From NCBI GenBank assembly GCA_964464035.1, contig CAYXEN010000051.1, forward strand, positions 1 to 19,297: 19,297 bases of DNA, given 5' to 3'. The stretch comes from CAYXEN01 sp964464035 (GTDB lineage Bacteria > Krumholzibacteriota > Krumholzibacteriia > WVZY01). The notes under the pieces were generated by a model. That model did not search any database. It was not told the DNA's origin and was given only the letters and a program-made list of their open reading frames with translations. Positions 15,092 to 19,297 of the stretch are shown here, in pieces (positions within the stretch are counted from its first letter, which is position 1; each line of letters opens with the position of its first letter). The position numbers were made by a program, and so were the translations under genes.

Positions 15092-15224
15092 AATCCGGCT
15101 GACTAGCGGGAAACATGTTCGGCATGGGGGATTCAAGCAAGGAAGAGGCTGAACCGATGAGCGTGATCTGCTATGATCTCGGCGAAGCACTCCCGGGTAA
15201 GAAGTAGACTGGCATGGATCCTCT

Positions 15225-16850
15225 ATGATCGAAAGGAACTCCCATCACGCTCTCGCGTTTCTGTTGGTAGGAATAGCCTGTCTCCAACTGGTTCTGCAAT
15301 TCACTCTCTTCACCAGGGGCTTGACCTACGTGGTGTCCACTCTCACCATAGACGACACCTACTACTATCTCCAGACGGCGTGGAACGTGAATCTCCTGGG
15401 CTACCCGACGTTCGACGGTATCCACGCTACGAACGGGCTTCAACTCCTCTGGTTCTACGTCATCGTGCTTCTCGCGAAGCTCGTGCACACGAAGGCATTC
15501 TTGCTGTACCTCTCGCTGGCCTTGAACTTCATTGCGAACGTTATCTGTTACCTGCCGATATGGAAGCTCGGACGACTCATGGGACTCCGGGAGCTGACGT
15601 TTCTTCTCGCCGCCTACTGGACGCTCGAGACGTTGGGCGGCGCTTACTGGATGGGCCTGGAGAATTCGATCCATGCACTCGTCTTCTGGTTCATGCTCTG
15701 GCAGGCGGCCGTCTTCATCCTGCGGACGGAGAGGGGGGAGCGGCCGAACCATCTCATGCTGGGATTGCTCCTGGTCTTGAACGTCTGGATAAGGATAGAC
15801 GCGATCGTCTATTCCGCGGCCGTCTACGCGGGTTGCCTGCTTGCGACGGCGCGCTCCGCGGGCGGCCTGAAGGCATTATGGCGCAAAGAAAAGGGGATGC
15901 TCGCCGGCTCGGCGCTGCTGGGCGCGCTTGCTTTGGCGCCGATTCCTTTCGCTTACTACAAGATGGGCGGCACGATGATTCCCATTTCGGCGCTCGTAAA
16001 GACAACCGCGGAGAATCAGGGAGCAGCCTCGGCACGGGGATTCCTGAGCGCCGTCGCACTGGGCTTCCCGGGCATATTCCCCTCGCCGCTTCGAACGGGG
16101 CTTGCCAAGGCTGCGATCGGTGGATTAGGCCTGTTCGTCCTGTTCGCCCGCGCGTTCGCCGGGCGCACTCGATCTGGCGACGGAGAGCGCGCTGTGCAAA
16201 GAGCGCTTGTCGCCGTCTTCGCGGGACTCCTTCTCTATCACCTCGTGATCGTGCTCTTCGACATCCCTTATTACCCGTACTATCGCTGGTATCGCTCGCC
16301 GCTCTATATATTCTGGATCGTAGTGATCGCGACGGGGATCGACAGCTTGGCCGGGGTCGGGGCGATGTCGCTGGCTCGTGCGATCCGCGGTGCGTCTTGG
16401 CTTCACAAACGACGTCTTTCCCGAGCGGGACTTCAGGGGGGAATCATGAGCGCTTTCGTTCTCATGGTCTTCATATATGGCTACGGCGGTTACGTGAATT
16501 CGATGAGGCGCGGTCAAGACGACGACGTGAGAGGCAGGTTCTATGAGGCGTCCTCCTGGGTCTCCGAAAACCTTCCGCCCGAAGCGGTCTGCGCGGCGTG
16601 GAACGCGGGCATCCTGGGCTACTTCGCCGGGCAACGCGTCGTCAACCTGGACGGATTGGCGAACGACAAGTACTATTACGAGAAAGTGATCGGCGGCAAG
16701 GTGGGTCTGGATACGTACCTGGCGGAAAATTCGGTGGAGTATATAATAGATTACCGTGAACCTCCTCGTTCAGTCGAGCGTGAAGTGGTTCACACCTTCG
16801 ACCCGGACAAGTACGGTACAATCGTGAAGGTCTGGAAGCTGGCGAGGTGA
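15225..16850 (+). CDS. GT-C type membrane protein, probable glycosyltransferase
   Basis: This 541-residue protein has about ten hydrophobic helices between residues 8 and 435 and a soluble C-terminal part (about 440-541). The first loop holds the acidic pair expected of GT-C enzymes (STLTIDDTYYYLQTAWN), followed by GIHATNGLQLLWF. The tail has CAAWNAGILGYFAGQRVVNLDGLANDKYYY, a motif I associate with uncharacterised polyprenyl-phosphate-sugar transferases. It would transfer a sugar at the outer face of the inner membrane; donor and acceptor are unknown. The ATG at 15225 has no clear ribosome site; the upstream 130 bases hold only a possible mini-ORF. It precedes the DUF502 gene by 31 bases, probably in one transcript. 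It differs from the other GT-C protein in this window by lacking TPRs. Confidence 0.7.
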   Translation: MIERNSHHALAFLLVGIACLQLVLQFTLFTRGLTYVVSTLTIDDTYYYLQTAWNVNLLGYPTFDGIHATNGLQLLWFYVIVLLAKLVHTKAFLLYLSLALNFIANVICYLPIWKLGRLMGLRELTFLLAAYWTLETLGGAYWMGLENSIHALVFWFMLWQAAVFILRTERGERPNHLMLGLLLVLNVWIRIDAIVYSAAVYAGCLLATARSAGGLKALWRKEKGMLAGSALLGALALAPIPFAYYKMGGTMIPISALVKTTAENQGAASARGFLSAVALGFPGIFPSPLRTGLAKAAIGGLGLFVLFARAFAGRTRSGDGERAVQRALVAVFAGLLLYHLVIVLFDIPYYPYYRWYRSPLYIFWIVVIATGIDSLAGVGAMSLARAIRGASWLHKRRLSRAGLQGGIMSAFVLMVFIYGYGGYVNSMRRGQDDDVRGRFYEASSWVSENLPPEAVCAAWNAGILGYFAGQRVVNLDGLANDKYYYEKVIGGKVGLDTYLAENSVEYIIDYREPPRSVEREVVHTFDPDKYGTIVKVWKLAR

Positions 16851-16860
16851 AAAGCTTCCA
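16833..16860 (+). other. Hairpin spanning the stop codon of the GT-C gene
   Basis: TGGAAGCT (16833-16840) and AGCTTCCA (16853-16860) are perfect reverse complements around a 12-base loop that contains the TGA stop. It ends 7 bases before the GGAGG ribosome site of the DUF502 gene. It has no T-tract; it might tune read-through or mRNA processing between the two genes. Confidence 0.4.
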
Positions 16861-16881
16861 CTTCGAGGGAGGTATCAGGTC

Positions 16882-17556
16882 ATGGCGGAAGGAGTAGCTT
16901 CGACTATAGCGTCGAGTACACGGCGATACATACTCAGGGGACTCCTGACTGTGATCCCCATATGGGTCACTTGGCTCGTGTTCAAATTTCTCTTCGGCCT
17001 TCTCATCGGAACGGCCGGCCCTTTCGTGGCCTGGCTGGCGGGAATCGTGATGCCGCATTCACCCGCGCTTGCCGTTTGGCTCTCCGAGTCGAAAATCCAG
17101 GCGGTCCTGGCCGTGGTCATGGTCCTCGTCTCTCTCTACATCCTCGGCTGGATAGCGACCAAGGTGGTCGGCAGAAGGATCCTCTCCTTTTTCGACTCGC
17201 TCGTAAACAAGATCCCCATAGTCAAGACGATCTACGGATCCGTGAAGAAGTTTCTCTCCGCAATGGAACAGAAACCCGATGGAGTGCAGCGCGTAGTGCT
17301 GATCGACTTTCCGTCCCCGGAGATGAAGGCGGTCGGCCTCGTGACGAGAACGCTCATCGACGAGGACACGGGAAGGGAACTGGCCGCGGTGTACGTCCCG
17401 ACCACGCCGAACCCGACTTCGGGCTATCTCGAGATCGTGCCGGTGGACAGAGTCGTTTCGACCAACTGGACGATGGACGAGGCGATGACGTTCATCGTCT
17501 CGGGAGGCGCCGTGGCGCCTGACAAGATGAACTATGCAAAGAGCGCCAAGGATTGA
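16882..17556 (+). CDS. DUF502 family membrane protein
   Basis: This 224-residue protein matches the DUF502 family. A first membrane segment (about 14-45, LRGLLTVIPIWVTWLVFKFLFGLL) and a second (about 72-96, VLAVVMVLVSLYILGWIATKVVG) are followed by the family core RRILSFFDSLVNKIPIVKTIYGSVKKFLSAM, then a soluble domain with VVLIDFPSPEMKAVGLVTRTLID, AAVYVPTTPNPTSGYLEIVP and MTFIVSGGAVAPD. The molecular function is unknown; the plant relatives are COV (continuous vascular ring) membrane proteins. GGAGG at 16868-16872 lies 9 bases before the ATG. It follows the GT-C gene closely and precedes the DUF3179 gene by 47 bases, so the three may be co-transcribed. Confidence 0.88.
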   Translation: MAEGVASTIASSTRRYILRGLLTVIPIWVTWLVFKFLFGLLIGTAGPFVAWLAGIVMPHSPALAVWLSESKIQAVLAVVMVLVSLYILGWIATKVVGRRILSFFDSLVNKIPIVKTIYGSVKKFLSAMEQKPDGVQRVVLIDFPSPEMKAVGLVTRTLIDEDTGRELAAVYVPTTPNPTSGYLEIVPVDRVVSTNWTMDEAMTFIVSGGAVAPDKMNYAKSAKD

Positions 17557-17603
17557 CGCTTGAACGAGACCGGGAATCTCACCATGGAAAGAGAGGTGCA
17601 GGA

Positions 17604-18668
17604 ATGAAACCGACTCGAGCATTGACCGCTTCGCGCGCAGTGGCGGGAACCGCCGCTGTCATCGTCGCCCTCATGTTGGTGTTTCCGCCGGGGGCGCTCT
17701 CGCAACGATCCAAGCCAAAAATACTCGGCGTATTCGACGGTGATACGATGTACAGCGTTCTTCCCCCGGACGCCATTCCCGCCGTAAGGAATCCGGTTTT
17801 CCTGAGCTCTCTCGAAGCGGACGCCCAGATGTCGCCCGACGAGCCGGTTCTCGGCGTCGTGGTGAACGGAGAAGCGAAGGCGTATTCACTGTGGCAACTG
17901 GACGCCCACGAGATAGTGGACGACGTGATCGGGGGGACGCCGATCGCCGCCACCTGGTGACCGCTCTGTCACACGGGCGTGGTTCACGTCCGCAAGCTCG
18001 AAGGCAAGACTTATACTTTCATAGTCTCGGGATCGCTCTGGCGCAACAGCCTGGTTATGCAAGACGAGGAGACGGGCTCCCTCTGGAGCCACATCACGGG
18101 AGAGGCCCTGGACGGCGAGCTCAAGGGCAAGAAGCTGAGCATGATCCCGTCGGTGCAGACGTCGTGGGCTCTATGGCACGAGGCGCACCCGGATACCAAG
18201 GTTCTCAAGAAAGAAAAAGAGATCAAGAGCTCACACTACGAGCGATATTTCTCGGATCCGGAGCGCACGGGGATATTCCGTACGCATTGGCTCCGCGAAA
18301 AGATGCCGGGGAAGGATTTCGTCTACGGGATGTCCAGGGGACCGTTCGCGCTTGCAGTGACCGAGAAGAAGCTGGAATCCGTCCCCGTTCTCAATGTCGA
18401 TCTCGGTGGGGAGCCGATCGTCGTCGCAAGATCGTCCGACGGCGGCGTGGTGGCGTACTCGAGCCGCATGGATGGCAGAGAACTGCATTTCACCACCGGC
18501 GATCGAAATACGATGAGGGACGGGGAGACGGGTTCCGCCTGGGATACATCTACGGGTCTATGCACCTCAGGGAGCATGAAAGGAAAGAGGCTCGACCCCA
18601 TAATAGTCAGGAAAGCGTATTGGTTCGCCTGGAGCAGCTTCTATCCGAACACCGAAGTGCTCGAGTAG
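17604..18668 (+). CDS. DUF3179 family exported protein with in-frame TGA, candidate selenoprotein (UxxC)
   Basis: This is read as one 354-residue protein through a TGA at 17958-17960 (residue 119). Residues 1-118 hold a signal peptide (about 1-34, ending PPGALSQ) and the start of the DUF3179 domain (VVVNGEAKAYSLWQLDAHEIVDDVIGGTPIAATW). Immediately after the TGA, in the same frame, the family continues: PLCHTGVVHVRKL, VSGSLWRNSLVMQDEETGSLWSHITGEALDGELKGKKL. DUF3179 proteins known to me have a CPLC motif here, so the TGA replaces its first Cys, giving U119-P-L-C122. The domain is repeated at about 245-352 (GEPIVVARSSDGGVVAY...DGETGSAWDTSTGLCTSGSMKGKRL...WFAWSSFYPNTEV) without the CxxC. The ATG at 17604 follows GAGAGG by 7 bases. 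A SECIS-like hairpin lies just downstream of the TGA. Alternatives: a TGC-to-TGA sequence error, or a nonsense pseudogene. The family call is strong; selenocysteine is inferred. Confidence 0.75.
17958..17960 (+). other. In-frame TGA, candidate selenocysteine codon
   Basis: The codon series is ACC TGG TGA CCG CTC TGT CAC. TGA takes the position of the first Cys in the family's CxxC motif while the second Cys (TGT) remains. No shift of frame is needed to continue. Other genes here, such as phoB, phoR, pstS, pstC and pstB, end in TGA, so the codon is not generally read as an amino acid. Confidence 0.65.
17974..17992 (+). promoter_or_regulatory. Candidate bacterial SECIS hairpin
   Basis: CGGGCGUG (17974-17981) pairs with CACGUCCG (17985-17992) over 8 bp with one G-U wobble. 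If the last G-C pair opens, the apical loop is GGUUC closed by U-A, close to the GGUCU loop of E. coli fdhF SECIS. Twenty bases separate the TGA from the loop, inside the range reported for bacterial SECIS elements (roughly 16-37). It is embedded in the coding frame, as is normal in bacteria, where SelB binds the loop. Confidence 0.55.
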
Positions 18669-18748
18669 GCGGCGCCGAAAGTCGAGCGGTACGATACCAC
18701 CCTCCCGGCGGGTGCATACGTCGCGCACTCGAACAAGGGAGGAGAATA

Positions 18749-19147
18749 ATGAAGATACGGCTTCTCCTGTTGTTTGTCGCATCCATAGGAACGGCGGCCG
18801 CGGGTTGCGGCGGCGGCGAGGTGACCGGCACCTCCGGCGGGGGCGCTTCGCAAATCGTATCTTTGATCGTACGTTACTACAACGATGGATCCGTGCGCGC
18901 CCACGGCTTCGCAATGGGCGATCCGCTCCCCGGGTTCAATTATCTCAAGATCGGGGATTCGACATCGACCAGGTGTTGGTACGATGTTGGATTTATTGAA
19001 TTCGAAACGGCCAAGCCCGTATTCGGAACATGGGATCGAGTCGACGCCGAGGTGAGCACGACTGAGGGCGAGTTGAGCGGTTCGTTGGATTTTCCGGGAC
19101 ACATCAAGAATGTGGCCGTCAGTGACGATACGATTCCCACGGGGTGA
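18749..19147 (+). CDS. Small uncharacterised lipoprotein, apparently frameshifted near its 3' end
   Basis: As read, this is a 132-residue protein I do not recognise. The signal peptide (MKIRLLLLFVASIGTAAAG) leads to a probable lipidated C20 (AAGC; the -3 position is Ala, a little atypical), followed by GGGEVTGTSGGG. The mature part looks beta-rich (IVSLIVRYYNDGSVRAHGFAMGDPLPGFNYLKIG; FGTWDRVDAEVSTTEGELSGSLDFPGHIKNVAVSDD). A GGGAGGAG ribosome site precedes the ATG, and 80 bases separate it from the DUF3179 gene. The stop TGA directly follows a GGGG run, and the -1 frame then stays open to the end of the window with protein-like composition. The true product is probably longer and runs beyond the window. 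Function unknown. Confidence 0.65.
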   Translation: MKIRLLLLFVASIGTAAAGCGGGEVTGTSGGGASQIVSLIVRYYNDGSVRAHGFAMGDPLPGFNYLKIGDSTSTRCWYDVGFIEFETAKPVFGTWDRVDAEVSTTEGELSGSLDFPGHIKNVAVSDDTIPTG

Positions 19148-19297
19148 GCGTCGTCTTGTCGTGGACGGGCAATCTGAACTACGTCTTAATCCATAGTTCT
19201 TGTCAGTATTACGATCTGCAGAACAACATGCACGACGTTACCATTGACACCATGGTGGCCGGGCAGTTCTGTGTCTTCGATTTGTCCTTCGTGCCGC
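19144..19297 (+). other. Open frame continuing the lipoprotein after a probable -1 frameshift; runs off the window
   Basis: From GTG at 19144 the frame gives VSVVLSWTGNLNYVLIHSS, then CQYYDLQNNMHDVTIDTM, then VAGQFCVFDLSFVP, open for 51 codons to the edge, with alternating hydrophobic residues typical of beta strands. If the GGGG at 19141-19144 had five G, it would join the preceding lipoprotein in frame. It could also be a separate, translationally coupled gene (GTG overlapping TGA), but it has no ribosome site or signal peptide. Confidence 0.5.

Noticed and set aside
12340..15140. Shared 11-mer GATTCAAGCAA at 12340 and 15130, both in non-coding DNA after genes
   Set aside because: Too short, and the surrounding sequence does not match; probably chance.
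17604..18668. Two separate genes split at the TGA, the second starting at GTG 17979
   Set aside because: The second part would lack a ribosome site and begin in mid-domain; the family motif spans the TGA.
17891..19147. 418-codon open frame on the + strand overlapping the DUF3179 gene in another frame
   Set aside because: Its first two thirds are low-complexity, Arg/Gly-rich sequence in the shadow of DUF3179, which has recognisable homology; only the last part from 18749 is real (the lipoprotein).
1..19297. Global reassignment of TGA to an amino acid
   Set aside because: phoB, phoR, pstS, pstC, pstB and others end properly at TGA at family-typical lengths.
1..19297. tRNA or rRNA genes, insertion sequences, phage or defence genes
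   Set aside because: I looked on both strands and saw no cloverleaf, rRNA signature, transposase, integrase or defence-domain sequence.

Overview
This window looks like chromosomal DNA from a GC-rich, Gram-negative, uncultured bacterium, probably of the FCB superphylum (an Eisenbacteria-, Krumholzibacteria- or Latescibacteria-like lineage). The clues are an outer-membrane phosphate porin, Sec signal peptides and lipoproteins, and above all a secreted protein ending in the 'YPNPF...GLYFYQLKAGKF...KKMILLR' tail typical of T9SS/FlgD-like C-terminal domains in that group. The phylum is inferred, not proven. A run of 100 N at 5656-5755, flanked by identical 55-base ends, indicates a metagenome or draft scaffold.

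Layout. (1) 1-506: the 3' end of a short-chain dehydrogenase, resembling the C-terminus of bifunctional rhamnulose-1-phosphate aldolase/dehydrogenases. (2) 2610-532, minus strand: a GT-C type membrane glycosyltransferase fused to a TPR domain. (3) 2781-11327: a complete phosphate-starvation module, phoB-phoR followed by phosphate porin-pstS-pstC-pstA-pstB-phoU in one tightly spaced operon. Between phoR and the porin lies a 555-base non-coding stretch with a three-repeat, 11-bp-phased Pho box, a long inverted repeat, a dispersed GC-rich repeat and the assembly gap. (4) 11438-12304: an unknown lipoprotein, followed by hairpins including a textbook terminator. (5) 12638-15091: a secreted BNR/Asp-box propeller protein with its own promoter. 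(6) 15225-17556: a second GT-C membrane protein and a DUF502 protein. (7) 17604-18668: a DUF3179-family protein with an in-frame TGA. (8) 18749-end: a small lipoprotein that appears frameshifted.

How it fits together. PhoR senses low phosphate and phosphorylates PhoB. PhoB probably binds the box at 5266-5294 and switches on the porin (outer-membrane entry), PstS (periplasmic capture), PstCAB (inner-membrane ABC uptake) and PhoU (feedback on PhoR).

The most interesting signal is in the DUF3179 gene. The reading frame continues with family similarity on both sides of a TGA at 17958-17960. That codon sits exactly where the first Cys of the family's CPLC (CxxC) motif belongs, giving a UxxC motif. 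A hairpin with a GGU-containing apical loop begins 13 bases downstream, in the position expected of a bacterial SECIS element. TGA is the ordinary stop codon of several neighbouring genes, so it is not globally reassigned. The simplest exciting reading is a selenocysteine-containing DUF3179 protein; a TGC-to-TGA sequence error or a nonsense mutation is the main alternative.
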